Shown here piece by piece: positions 11,908 to 22,749 of a stretch of 64,000 nucleotides of DNA. The notes below the pieces were generated by a model that worked only from the letters and a program-made list of their open reading frames with translations, was not told the DNA's origin and made no database searches. The position numbers were made by a program, and so were the translations under genes. This stretch comes from Polytrichum commune (Eukaryota; Streptophyta; Polytrichopsida; Polytrichales; Polytrichaceae): contig OX485806.1 in the NCBI GenBank assembly GCA_950295325.1, positions 50,713,169-50,777,168 of the forward strand, read 5' to 3'. Numbering within the stretch: position 1 is the stretch's first letter; each line of letters opens with the position of its first letter.

Positions 11908-13140
11908 TAACTGGTGACCATCATGGGATGGATCCATAATTTTTTGCTTGCAGGCAAGTTGTCACTACAAGCCTTGTACTCCTTGCATCGACTACCAGAT
12001 GTGCGTGTCGGAAAGCTTTCGCCATTCAATGTCTCCCATTGTATCGAGTTGTTTGGAAATGTATCATAAACCAAGTATGGACCTTGCCACACCGCATCAA
12101 ATCTACCGGGAAAATCCAACTTCCATGCATCTTGGAGTAAGACCATTATGCTTGGCCTCAAAGTTTGAGTCTTGTGTCGTTTGTCGAAGGTCACTTTTCT
12201 TCTCTTTTGGATGGTCTCGATGTGTTGAACTCTCATCAAGTGCCTTTAGTATTGTCAACCTATGTCTAATTGATTGACTGTCTGTGAGACGAGAGTCAAC
12301 TGCCACTCGCAATGACTCAACCTCAAACTCAATGGAAAGAAGAACCTCTAGTCCGTACACCTATGAGAATGGAGTGGCTTGAGTAGTCACTTTGAACGTG
12401 GTGCGGTAAGCCCATAAAGCGGCAGTCAATTTGGCATCCCAATCTCTCTTAGAATCTTGAATCGTCTTGCGAAGGATTCTTACCAATGTTTGATCGATTG
12501 CCTCCGTTTGACCACTAGTCTGTGGATGATAAGGAGTTGTCTTGCGATGGTCAATCTGGAATCTATCTATCATCTCTTGAAATAAATAATTCAGGAAATG
12601 AGTTCCCCTATCATTAACTAAAATCCTGGAGCACCCAAATCGTGAGATAATATTCTCATACATAAATGTACTTGCATTGGCAGCGGTGTCTATCTACACC
12701 GCTTTGGCTTCCGCCCATTTGGTCAAATATTCAGTGGCCACAACAATGTATGCCATCCCTTTTGAGGAATGGGGGTGGACCTCACCCACATAATTTATTC
12801 CCCATTTCTCAAAAGGAATAAAAGGCAAGGACACATGCAGTGGCAACTCCATGCAGAGATCGTCCCTCGCATATCTCTGATAGGCATCACACTTCTTGAC
12901 AAAGTTTTGAGCATCCTTAAACAAAATGGGCTAGAAATAACATGTTCTAAGTATTTTCTTCCATGTGAGTTGTCATGAGAAGTGTCCACCACACGCATTG
13001 TCATGGCAGACGGCTAAGATGGAGGGCACCTCTACTTCAGACACACAACGCCTTAGCAACCCATTAGCACATCTTCTAAACAATCTGTGTGCTATCACTG
13101 CATAGTGTCTACTATTGACCCTCATCTTTCTCCTGAAATG
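11908..13140 (-). pseudogene. integrase (A3), broken
   Basis: The segments carry 'VPSILAVCHDNACGGHFS', 'KKCDAYQRYARDDLCMELPL', 'ATEYLTKWAEAKAV', 'FGCSRILVNDRGTHF' (core Asp), 'HPQTSGQTEAIDQTLVRILR' (core Glu region) and 'AVWQGPYLVYDTFPNNS' (GPY-type C-terminal domain). Four or more frame breaks separate them. The integrase core triad residues can still be recognised. Confidence 0.88.
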
Positions 13141-13570
13141 TGTATTGGCATGCCTCAGTCCACTCAAACTTACAATCTTTTCTAAGCAATTGTGTAATAG
13201 GCACTGCAATTTTTGCATAATCTGGAATCAACTCTCTACACCACCCCACATGTCCCTGCAACTTGGTTATTCCTATAGCATTGGTAGGAGTAGCCAAATT
13301 ATCTATCACTACTATCTTCTCTGAATCAGGCTCTCTTCCTTTCTCACTCATTATATATCCTAGCAACACTCCTCTCTCCCCTCAGTTTTGTCTGGGTTCA
13401 AGGCCAACTGAGTCTTTCTACACCTAATCAAAGCCTCTCTCGCATTCTTTAGACGTTGGCTAGTACTAAACTATGTACTAAAATCATCTACAAAAACGGT
13501 CATGGATTTAAACAACAAGTCTCTGAAGATATACATGACTAATCTCTGAAATGTGGCAGGGGCATTACAA
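13141..13570 (-). pseudogene. reverse transcriptase C-terminal part (A3)
   Basis: Minus-strand reading gives 'NAPATFQRLVM', a broken FVDDF box region (about 13480-13500), 'LLGYIMSEKGREPDSEKI', 'VIDNLATPTNAIGITKLQ' and 'ITQLLRKDCKFEWTEACQ'. The end fuses directly to the integrase linker at about 13141. Confidence 0.85.
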
Positions 13571-14599
13571 AAATAATTATCTATGTCCAATAGGACAACC
13601 ATCAACATTATAATAACGATTTAGATTTGGCTACTCATTTTGTTGAGTAACCAATATTTCTATAAATAAATTTCCCAATAATGGATTGGAGGTTGTCAAA
13701 GCACAAAATAGGTTTTAAAAGAACATTTTCACCTACAGTAGCAAATTATGGTACCTTGACCAAGGACTTTGGGCATGTTTTCTTATTTGATTCATTTTTG
13801 GTTGGCTAATATTCTTCAAAAAAATAGGTTAAATGTACACATCATAAAGATTTATCTTCTACTTGCATTCTGCACCATCATAAGGTCATCCAAAATGACC
13901 TTGAAATCATAGTCCACAATGTGGGTTTACATTCAACCATGTGCATAGTAATGAAACATATGAAATGATCAAGATTCATTTAGATTGATTGAGTAGCACA
14001 AGTTAGGATGGAGATCACATTTTTTAATTTACAAATTAAAGGATACATGCTATTCTAGATTGGTTATTATTGGTCTAAAGGCATATGCACTACATTCATT
14101 GCATTTGATAAATTGCAATTAGTTCTGTATTTTGAAATAACCATGTACAAATGGATTATGTAAACACCAATAATGTTTGTCCCCATTCTTTTATTCACCT
14201 TTAATACTTGGCATGGTCATAGGAATGCTAAGATGTGAGCTGTGAGCGGCAAGCAATGAGCCTACAACATTTGAATGTAGAAAAATGAAAATACAAATAA
14301 TACTATATGTTTGTACAATATATTATATAGAGATTTAATCAAATGACAATAGATATAATATATTCTATTTCATTCAAAACCAAATCATATACCTATTTTT
14401 GTGGAAACAAATGCACAATTGATTATATAATGTAATGCCATATGAATACATTGTGAAGGTATTACCATCAATTGAACGATCTGAAAGTTAAAAATAAATC
14501 ATTTTAAAAATAAATTCCTATAACAATGTCCCTTGTTTGAATGTGTCATTTGAATTATTATGTGTTAAAAGACAACAAAGAACATTTTATATGCATCTT
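13571..14599. other. AT-rich DNA, no gene recognised
   Basis: No coding motif or terminal repeat was recognised. The minus strand just beyond (14600 upward) begins to show protein-like segments of the unknown pseudogene, so its 3' part may reach into this stretch. Confidence 0.5.
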
Positions 14600-15981
14600 G
14601 GTAAATGGGGACAATCTTTTGCAAACAAACAAGTATTTGAAATCCAATCATCCTATGAATCAAGAAGTATAATATCAAAATATGTCACAAAACACAATGG
14701 AGGTCAGTAAAATGCAAATAAACAACTAATATAAATGCACTTCATGATCCATCACAGATAATATATGTATCAATATCTATAGCCTCAATATCCAAATATT
14801 TGGAAATAATCATATTTTTTGAAATATCTCAATCATATGATGATTCTAGATCATTAGCCATATGTATTGCTATTATTTCTGCATAAGTTGGCAAACGAGG
14901 GCTAAAAATAAGACTACAAAGAAACTAATGATCAAAAGAAAAAGACAAATCTTGATTTCTTGATAAGTTTCTTGAATGTAAAACAACGTGTAATATTATT
15001 AACATTGTGTATATAAATATTGATATCTCAAATAAATATTACTCTACATGAGGTTCAATTTTGGCACCATCATTTGTAAGATATGCATGTGTAATAAACA
15101 TTGACATAAGAAATGTTTTATTGTACTTGACATTCCAAGATGAAACTACATTGGGTGTTCCAATTATGAAAATCGGACGTGCATCATAGATGTCACAAAA
15201 ATTGTTATCTACAACATTGGTTATGTTTGAACCTACAATAGAATCTTTACGACCATCAAAAACATGAAATTTTTATTATAATAGATGTAAAAATAGATAA
15301 AATTTATATTAAGTTGATTGAATTTAATATAAAATAAAGCAAGTTCAAATAAAATATATAATATAAAAAATTGAATATATGTTTGATGAATTTTATAGTT
15401 TGACTCCATTAAGGTGGTTTTTTATCTTGACTAGACAGAGGTTTAGTAGCAAATTTGGATTTATTTGTAGTTTGTTAGTTGGCTAAAGACAAAAGAATCT
15501 TAGCAATCACCAATTTTCTATGTGTTGCATGACCATAACATCATAATTAGACTTGAAAATCAGTTGTGTTTGGATTGATGAATATAAAAATTTAAATTTG
15601 TTGATGTTGTGGGAAGAAAAATATGCCTATCAAATGCATAATGAAATTTGAACTGAGGAGGAAAAAAATTGTGCCTTAAAAATATATATAGATATATATA
15701 TAATATTTTTTGAAATATTTTTTGGATGTAACATAGGAGGAAGTGGACGTGTTTCAAGTGAAGAGGGAAAAATTCTTGATTATGTTGCCAAGAAACTTGA
15801 GATGATACTTTTGTTTGTGATGCGACAACCTGCTTCAATATTTTACAACATTTGAATGGTGGATGTAGTTCGTAATCTTGGTTATAATTCTATCATCAAT
15901 TAGCATATTGTGAAAATAATTTGTTTTTGGGATTATGGGCTTAGAATAATTGAAGTACCATCCACAATTGTTAAAATGAGG

Positions 15982-16235
15982 CCTAATCAGTATATTCGTT
16001 AATTTGGGATTTTTTTGCAGTTTGAGACAGTTACAAATATAAGAACATGGATAAAATCACACAAATGTTGTAAGATGCAAATACTTTGAAGTGGGTGTTC
16101 ATATCAAGAACCCAATTAAGAACTCATATGAAGATGGTTAAGGCATGACGATCCAAACATTGGACCATGTTGTTGTAGTCCATATATTAATTTCAGACAA
16201 GAAAAAGTCTCAAATTAACGAATATACTGATCCTA
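15982..16235. mobile_element. MITE-like inverted-repeat element with CCTA target duplication
   Basis: A 246-bp segment (15986-16231) begins ATCAGTATATTCGTTAATTT and ends with its inverted complement (AAATTAACGAATATACTGAT). The arms pair over about 28 bp with two mismatches. The tetranucleotide CCTA occurs immediately outside both ends (15982-15985 and 16232-16235) as a target-site duplication. No coding capacity is visible. Removing the element plus one CCTA joins two halves of a minus-strand reading frame of the surrounding pseudogene. Confidence 0.75.
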
Positions 16236-16397
16236 GTCCATTCTTGAAGATTTTTGCGGCGTACGTGTAATGTTAGGCATATAAATCATTCCAAATCTGC
16301 ATAAAAATTAAAAACTCTATGTTGTACTTATTTGGAATCAATAAAAATAATTCATATTAATAATCAATATATACATTTATATAAACGATGAGAGAAT

Positions 16398-16600
16398 TAA
16401 AAATATATATATCAAAAATAAAAAACAACATAAATATTATTTGCTTTAAAGCAAGTTCATCAAAAGGTTGTTCATGCCATGAATTTTCTTTCTTGATAAG
16501 CCTAGTTTGGAATTCATAATGAAAAAAAAATCATAGGAATATTATTTCATTTGTTATATTTTAATAATAAATTAATTGCAAGCCAAATTGAGGACTCCGC
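16398..16600. repeat. left copy of ~200-bp direct duplication flanking a solo LTR
   Basis: This block matches 19786-19984 in the same orientation, with about seven substitutions and a few 1-2 bp indels. It ends ...GAGGACTCCGC exactly where the LTR starts (TGTGAGCCCG, 16601). On the minus strand it includes a protein-like block of the unknown pseudogene. Confidence 0.9.
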
Positions 16601-19600
16601 TGTGAGCCCGAATTCGTGCCCACAATTTAATTTAAACCTTAAAATTTACAAAACAGTAGTATTGGCAATTGTTGAGTTGGTTTAAGAGTTAGAAAGGATT
16701 GAAGAGTCATAAGCCTAGTTAGATTAGAATCTAGGGGTGTGATTGTGTGCAATTAATGGAAAAGACCAAAACAAATGATGAGCTTATGTAAGCTTAGACG
16801 ACCCTTGGCCCAACGGTTAACTGTTTGTTTTGGGAGTGGCCCCGGCCATGTGGATAACTCTGTGATTGGAGGCCAGGAAGGATTCCGAGATCTCCTAGAG
16901 CTCTTGGGAGTGATGGAAAAAGAAGTTGTGAGGGGGGCAGAGGGTTGTCTCAGAACCCCTCCGCTTTCGAATTTTCCTCACCCAGAAAAAAAATGGAGGA
17001 GGATAGCAAGTGACTAGGATGCGGCTGTGGCAACAAGAGGTGGCGACAATGGTATGGCTAAGGGGAAGCCTGGGTAGGAGGAGATCAGGTGAGCGCGAGG
17101 CATGAATTGACATGGGTTGCCACGGCAGGAAGGAGACATTACGGGTGTGAGACCTAAACCCCCACCTTTGTGCGTCGTAGTCCAGGTGAGAGTTCAGGAC
17201 TCACATGCCCTTGATTCATCCACTTTCGTCTTCAAGCCCGTCACACTTCATTCACCCCATGATGAATTTCAAACACACCACTCTTTTTATTATCCTTTTT
17301 GTGTCCCCACAAGGCTCAAAAGTATTCACAAATACTTCTCTTTTCTAGATCAACATCACAAGCCTAAGTCAAATTGCCACTATCTAATACAATACTAACC
17401 TAACCTAAGTTGCCTGATTTTATTCCCATTACATAGCCTTGTCACCTTATGACCCCTTCCAACTGATAAGCTTCACCCTTAACCCCAACTAACTACTCAT
17501 TATCCCTGGTTATCACTAATCCTATCTTTAATCACCCGCCAGTTTTGGTTGCCCTTGTCCTTGCTCGGTTGCCTCAGCTCATGTGCCCTGGTGGTCCCAG
17601 GGGCTTCCGCAGTAATCCCTTCCTTCCCCTTACGACTGGGAGGGAGTACCTGCAACCCATCCTTTCCATTACCGGTCACCGGCTCGGGGAGACTCATCCA
17701 TGCCCCTCAGACTTCCTCACCTGTCCAAACAGTGTTGATAGCTCTCTGGAGTCACTCTCCCAGTTCAAATTGCTGGGCCTCTTTCACAAATGTTGTTGTG
17801 AACACCGAGGCCGGTGCCATTTCTCCCTGCCAAACCCCGAATTACCTGCAATATTATCACTCCGAGTGAACAACCAAACAATTTCAATTCTGGTCCAGTA
17901 GCGAATTCGAACAGTCCCCCTGAGGGTGTTTGCATTCTTCTCTTCCTGCTTGCTTTGAATTGGTATTTATTCCTGTCCTTCTCCCCTGCCCATTCCAGTG
18001 GCTTTGCATGTCTTGACGCTCCTGTGCAACCTTCCTGCATTGGCTACTTCCTCCGCTGATTCTTCCCACAGGACCCTCACACATCCCCAGGTGCCTCAAT
18101 TTTCCAGTCAATCCTCTCTGAGCCCCTCCCTCGTTCTGCCGAAGCCTAATGTAGTGTATTCGCCGCCCCCGAAGAAGGAACAACCCCCTTCTTCTACCTA
18201 ATTCGCCCCCTCTTCGGCCGTCGGCCAGCTGAGCTCTCTCAGCGACGCCCCCCTGTCGCAGCTAAAACCCTGAACCCTCCTTGGGTGTCTCTGTGGGTCC
18301 AGGACCACCAAAATCAACTGTCTTCTGATCCCGAAAATAGGGCTTGATCCGAGGTTGAAGGGCACCCCCCTTCCCTTAATGCGAATACCCAAGAGCCCAA
18401 TTCGGTCACTATAACACCGTCCTCCTTCTCTATCCTAATTCTCATCATCATCTAACTAATTCCTAATTAATTCCTCACCCTTCTCCTAATTCTAATAACC
18501 ACAATATAAGCCTATTGTTCAAAATCACAATCCAACCCATCCCCACTCTGTTTAAGTTTTTAAAAGAAGCAACAAAAATCCTAATGCAAATTCTTAATGA
18601 ATTCTAAACTCAAGAACACATGTGGACACTGTTTTGGGCTCACAACGGGGAACTGCGGCTAGAGATTCATCTTGCTGGGCTGTTCAACCTTACTGGGTGG
18701 AGAGTCACAGCAACTGGACAGCATGCGGCCTCCTCAAGATCTGGCATTGGTATGTTTTGAAGTTTTTATTCAATCCTTGGGATGCTGCGGTGCAGCACTG
18801 CTAAGTTGTGAGAATTGAACGCGTTGCTGGTGCAGGGTGTATGAGGAGCCCACAAATGGGCATGGCTACGATTGGTAACAAGCCGGACCAGAAATGAGTT
18901 GTTGTCTGAACTGGGAGGAGAGAGAGGAGATTCAATGGCGTGAGGCAATGTTGCACTGAGTTGCGGGTTCGGAAGGCCATTCGGTGAAATTTTGGGGTTG
19001 AGATTCCCAGTTGATGGGCTTGAGGGTTGGGCTTGATGACAAGCCCTTGATGCCGCGGTCAAGTGTCACGACGGAAGCTCTTCGGCCACAAAGTCGCAAC
19101 AATCAAGTCAAACTCACTATCTTGCGGTGCAGTGGAGAACCCCGCAGATCTCTAATGCTTCACCGACTTGGGTACTGCAATCCTAGGCTCACTGGGCATC
19201 AATGTTGATTCACCTGTCCAGGGGAGAGGGGGTTATCGGACTCGGCACAATCCCTCAGAATTGAGGCTACCAAACTGGGTTGCTGGTTGTGAGGGGGGCC
19301 ATGAGGCGGCAACTGCCTTGGTAAGGTGCAACGCTGTCTTAAAAGACTTGGAGTGGCTGCCCAACTTGAGACGGTTGGTACATAGTGCATTGACAGCACC
19401 GGAAGCAAAGTACAATCGAGTTTCGAAGCAGGGAGTGGATGTGACAGAGTCTTAGTTAGGATTTAATAGCTTAGTGTTGTAGGATTAGAAAATGTTGTAA
19501 GGGTAGGGTAAGCTGACTGTGAGCATTGGTGAAGCCAAGACTTTAGCATAGGTAGGGTTTAAGAATTTAGAAAGTGATTTTGGGGTAGCATTGACCATGA

Positions 19601-19785
19601 GGTTGTGGAATATTTCTTAATACTTCAACCACGTGCCATTTAAATAAAAGATGTGTGTTTTGATGTTTACACTGTGGAGCATTGGAAGCTGAATCACAAG
19701 TGCTAAGTACGGTTAATCAATTAAAGGTGAGCCTTAGGCTCTCACCCGGACTACAACGCATAAAGGTGGGGGTTTAGGTCTTACA
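16601..19785 (+). mobile_element. solo A-type LTR containing a nested opposite-strand LTR
   Basis: Starts TGTGAGCCCGAATTCGTGCCC and ends GGTGGGGGTTTAGGTCTTACA, the family A LTR ends. No internal domain is present. Without the nested LTR (17146-18644) and one copy of its target duplication it is about 1.68 kb, close to the other A LTRs. Instead of the usual 5-bp target duplication it is bordered by a direct repeat of about 200 bp. It interrupts the unknown pseudogene. Confidence 0.85.
17141..18649 (-). mobile_element. nested solo LTR (minus) with TSD ACGGG
   Basis: The 1499-bp LTR (17146-18644) starts on the minus strand as TGTGAGCCCAAAACAGTGTCC and ends AAAGGTGGGGGTTTAGGTCTCACA (plus-strand 17146 onward). 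ACGGG lies on both sides (17141-17145 and 18645-18649). It is therefore an independent insertion, later reduced to a solo LTR, inside the plus-strand LTR. Short open frames inside it look like by-products of its GC-rich content. Confidence 0.9.
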
Positions 19786-19984
19786 TAAATATATATCAAA
19801 AATAAAAACCAACATAAATATTATTTGCTTTAAAGCAAGTTCATCAAAAGTTTGTTCATGCCATGAATTTTCTTTCTTGATAAGCCTAGTTTGGAATTCA
19901 AAATGAAAAAAAATTCATAGCAATATTATTTCATTTGTTATATTTTAATATTAAATTAATTGCAAGCCAAATTGAGGACTCCGC
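19786..19984. repeat. right copy of ~200-bp direct duplication flanking a solo LTR
   Basis: Begins right after the LTR end (TTACA, 19785) as TAAATATATATCAAAAATAAA and ends ...GAGGACTCCGC at 19984. The minus-strand pseudogene block spanning 19955-20040 reads through the right edge, so the sequence to the right of 19984 is the original continuation. Confidence 0.9.
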
Positions 19985-21744
19985 ATCATATAATACCACT
20001 AGAATATTTGAGTATTCTTGTAAAGCGTGTTTTTCTAGCTAGGCCCAAAATAAAATTTTATGCAACCATCCATGAAAACAACATTAGAAAAAAATGATCT
20101 AGATTACAGAAAGGATCCCTAGCATAGACGGAGTAATTCCACAATTTTAGCCATGAAACCTTGTATTCAGGATCAACAAGACAAATAAAAAAAAATGTAA
20201 TTTTATTGTGTTATTTTAATAGTATGAAACTTGACCTAATGAAGCTGAATTTGCAAAAACATACTATAAGTAAGAGTAGGGTCAACAATTTTAATTTGTT
20301 TTAGAATAAATATAACTTGTAGTGTTTATCATTTATAGCTTCATTAATAGTAATGCCAACAACTTTAGAATCTCTTTGCTCGGAAAATATGATTTTATTA
20401 TATTTTTGGAGTCCCAAGTCTCCAGCTTCTGCAAGTTTTTGCTAGAATATACAACACAAAACAATAAGAACATATAAAAAACATAAAATGAATTTTACTA
20501 AAATCATTTAAAATTTTATAATATATTTAAGAGAAATAAGATACTTACACTATACATGTAGTTCAAAAAGTCATTACGAATAAGCGAATACCATGTGACT
20601 TTAGGCTTCATAAGATATTTTTAGTACATATCATCACTAAATTGTTTTTGAAAAATAAAAAGGGCATGCTCCCAATATGTTGCATACCAACAAGAGTGTT
20701 TACAAGGTTGGTAGGAATATAAAACTTTTTAGTAGATTTGGAACAAACATGTAAAAATCAATATAAATTTCTAAAAACATATAATATAAATTTTAATTCA
20801 ATGAAAGCATATTAATACATTTGTATCGTGCATGGTGTTCAAAAGACTAAGGACCTTGTTTTTTTGAACCAAAATAATAAAATCAGCATACACATGCCTT
20901 GAATAATCATTTTGATACACTCGATTGATATAGGTTTTTCATGCCAATAATCTATGATTTTTATTCCTTACAATGCCTTAAAATAATGAAGGGTTTGATC
21001 AAATTTAAATATATTTAAACATATGTCATTGGCCTTTATCCAATGACAATAAATAAAAACAAAAAGTCAATAATAACATATGAAGGGAGACATGTGTAAT
21101 TGGTTATAAACAAATAAAATACACGATCTCCATCTCAGTAGCCATTAAAAAATTCCACATCAAGCTTGAGAATATCGGTCTTTAAAGCATGACAAACAAC
21201 GGGTATTGCAACCATACGACAAAGAGACACACTAAAACGAATTAAATATAACTCACTAATGATAGTGTTAGCATTTATTCTTCATTTGGTCATAATTTCA
21301 TAAATAATATGATCGTCTGATTGGAAATAATATTATCATCTTTAAAAGTTTCAAGAACCTCATTATGAGAATATGAAAAAACAACATTACCGTAAATTCT
21401 TTGTTTGTCAATATTTTTCCTACGTTGTATAGTCTATCCAATCTTAGGTTGTATAGTATTTAGAAGATTTGTCTTATAAAATGACAGTTCACGATCATCA
21501 ACATCTATAGGAGAAAAGAGAATGTTGGGTCTCCAAATTTTCTATATTAAATAGATATGAAATAAATGAGTTTTAATATATAATAATATAATGAAATACA
21601 AATTTTAAATAATTAAGACATATAAAAATAATGAAGTAAAGTGGTAACAACCTACCCAAGGAAAATAATTTTAAAATTCGTATTTTGCACTAAAATTTAA
21701 TAATACAATTTATTAAAAAAGAAAGTTGAAGGAGAAGGAATAAT

Positions 21745-22020
21745 GCCCTATCTATCTAATGAAAGGAAACTGAAGGTGTATGTAATGCAAAAAACAACAT
21801 GAAATAATTTTGAAAAGCCAAAAAAACATATAACAGTTGAAATGAACAAAGTAAAACGTTCATGTCCTACCCAATGAGAGGCAATTGAAGGTATATGTAT
21901 TGCTAAAAAAAATTAATAATCTTGACAATTTTGAAAAACATATTACAGTTGAAAAAAAATGAACTAGGGCATTAACTTCCTTCCCAATGAGAGCCAACTG
22001 AAAGTTTATATAATGAAAGT
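21745..22020. repeat. three ~114-bp tandem repeats
   Basis: The phrase AATGAGAGGCAATTGAAGGT and close variants recur starting at 21758, 21873 and 21986 (spacing 115 and 113). Each is preceded by a CCTA- or CCTT-containing word and followed by an A-rich stretch. The copies are strongly diverged. Confidence 0.6.
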
Positions 22021-22408
22021 TTTTGGACTATTTAGGACATGTTTTAGAAAAAAAAAAGATTTGAGGTCTAGAACCATCTTTCGATGAACTAATGATGCGG
22101 AAAAAATGATATTGGAAGTTTCCAAAATCGAGGCTACGGGTAGATTTTGTAAAAATCTACAATGTCTCCCAGTTCTGTATTTTTGAAATTTATTGTAATT
22201 TGATGTTTGAAGAAAAAAACTGATTTTTTTAGTACAAGTACATAAGTTGATGATGTCTATGTGCAAAAAAAATCAAGCAATTTTAGTTTGATAGGCGTGA
22301 GGTAGACTCTACCAAATATATGCCAAATTTATGAGTTTTGGAATTTATTTTATTTTTATTATTAATATTTTTGGGTCTTCTTTCTTCATGTTTCTACACC
22401 TTGCACTT

Positions 22409-22567
22409 CAATTGGGATTGTGGGGGTAGGGCATAATCCTCTACCTGTTTGACCTCAATTGTCGTCAAAACAATGCTTCCAATGGATTTGCATGCATGCG
22501 GTTGTTTTGACATCAGTTGATGTCAAAGAGGTAGGGCGTTAATGCCATACCCCTGCAACCCCGATTG
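22409..22567. repeat. long imperfect hairpin (fold-back / pre-miRNA-like)
   Basis: The left arm (22409-22473) and right arm (22502-22567) are inverted complements over about 65 nt with roughly three quarters or more of positions pairing. The best block is TTTGACCTCAATTGTCGTCA against TGACATCAGTTGATGTCAAA. The loop is about 28 nt. Size and shape would fit a young miRNA precursor or a fold-back transposon end. Nothing here tells which. Confidence 0.6.
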
Positions 22568-22678
22568 ATATCAAAATTGCCACCGGTAAGGTGCATTTGG
22601 TTATGTTGGTTTTGTATCAATTGTGGTCAACAGAACATCCGCAAACATGCAATGCAACTTGGATATCTTTGTGTAGAC

Positions 22679-22736
22679 TTAAGTTGGGGGTAATGGAGTA
22701 GGGCGTTAACACCCTATCCCATCTTCTCCAACTTAA
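22679..22736. repeat. palindrome centred on GTTAAC
   Basis: Two 29-nt arms meet with no loop at GTTAAC (22705-22710), and about 22 of 29 positions pair. The arm word AGTAGGGCGTTAA also occurs in the hairpin at 22409-22567 (GGTAGGGCGTTAA), so the two structures are related. Confidence 0.55.
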
Positions 22737-22749
22737 ATCCGTTTGATTG

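Larger units (their letters stand above)
11293..13570 (-). mobile_element. Ty3/gypsy element A3, truncated at both ends and internally deleted
   Basis: Read on the minus strand, the copy starts inside RT ('NAPATFQRLVM', about 13569), passes the RT thumb, then jumps from 'FEWTEACQ' straight into the integrase linker ('KMRVNSRHYAV') near 13141. RNase H is therefore deleted. Integrase follows to about 11950, then a partial LTR (11907 down to 11293). The LTR is cut exactly where the A2 LTR ends. Confidence 0.9.
14600..21542 (-). pseudogene. unidentified multi-exon gene, decayed and split by insertions
   Basis: Minus-strand DNA outside the inserted elements contains a series of short protein-like blocks, several bounded by splice-like sites. 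Approximate blocks in gene order: 21290-21540 ('NILFSPIDVDDRELSFYKT'); 21110-21290 ('RMVAIPVVCHALKTDILKLD'); 20549-20705 ('YATYWEHALFIFQKQFSDDM', ending at a GTAAGT donor); 20304-20441 ('LAEAGDLGLQKYNKIIFSEQ', after an AG acceptor); 19955-20040 ('LQEYSNILVVLYDAESSIW'); about 19825-19893 ('RLIKKENSWHEQTFDELALK'); 16236-16296 ('IWNDLYA' ... 'YAAKIFKNG'); 15039-15269 ('NVVDNNFCDIYDARPIFIIG'); 14744-14902 ('PTYAEIIAIHMANDLESSYD'). Most blocks carry at least one stop or end at one. I do not recognise the family. It may be an old host gene or a transposon-encoded protein. The solo LTR at 16601-19785 and the inverted-repeat element at 15986-16231 both sit inside it. Confidence 0.55.

Noticed and set aside
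17500-18400. Several stop-poor frames on both strands (up to 118 codons)
   Set aside because: All lie in the GC-rich part of the nested solo LTR 17146-18644. Similar frames occur in the other A LTRs and are not conserved as protein.
22400-22740. CRISPR-like array because of repeated inverted words
   Set aside because: Units are inverted and irregular, not evenly spaced direct repeats, and the DNA is plant nuclear.
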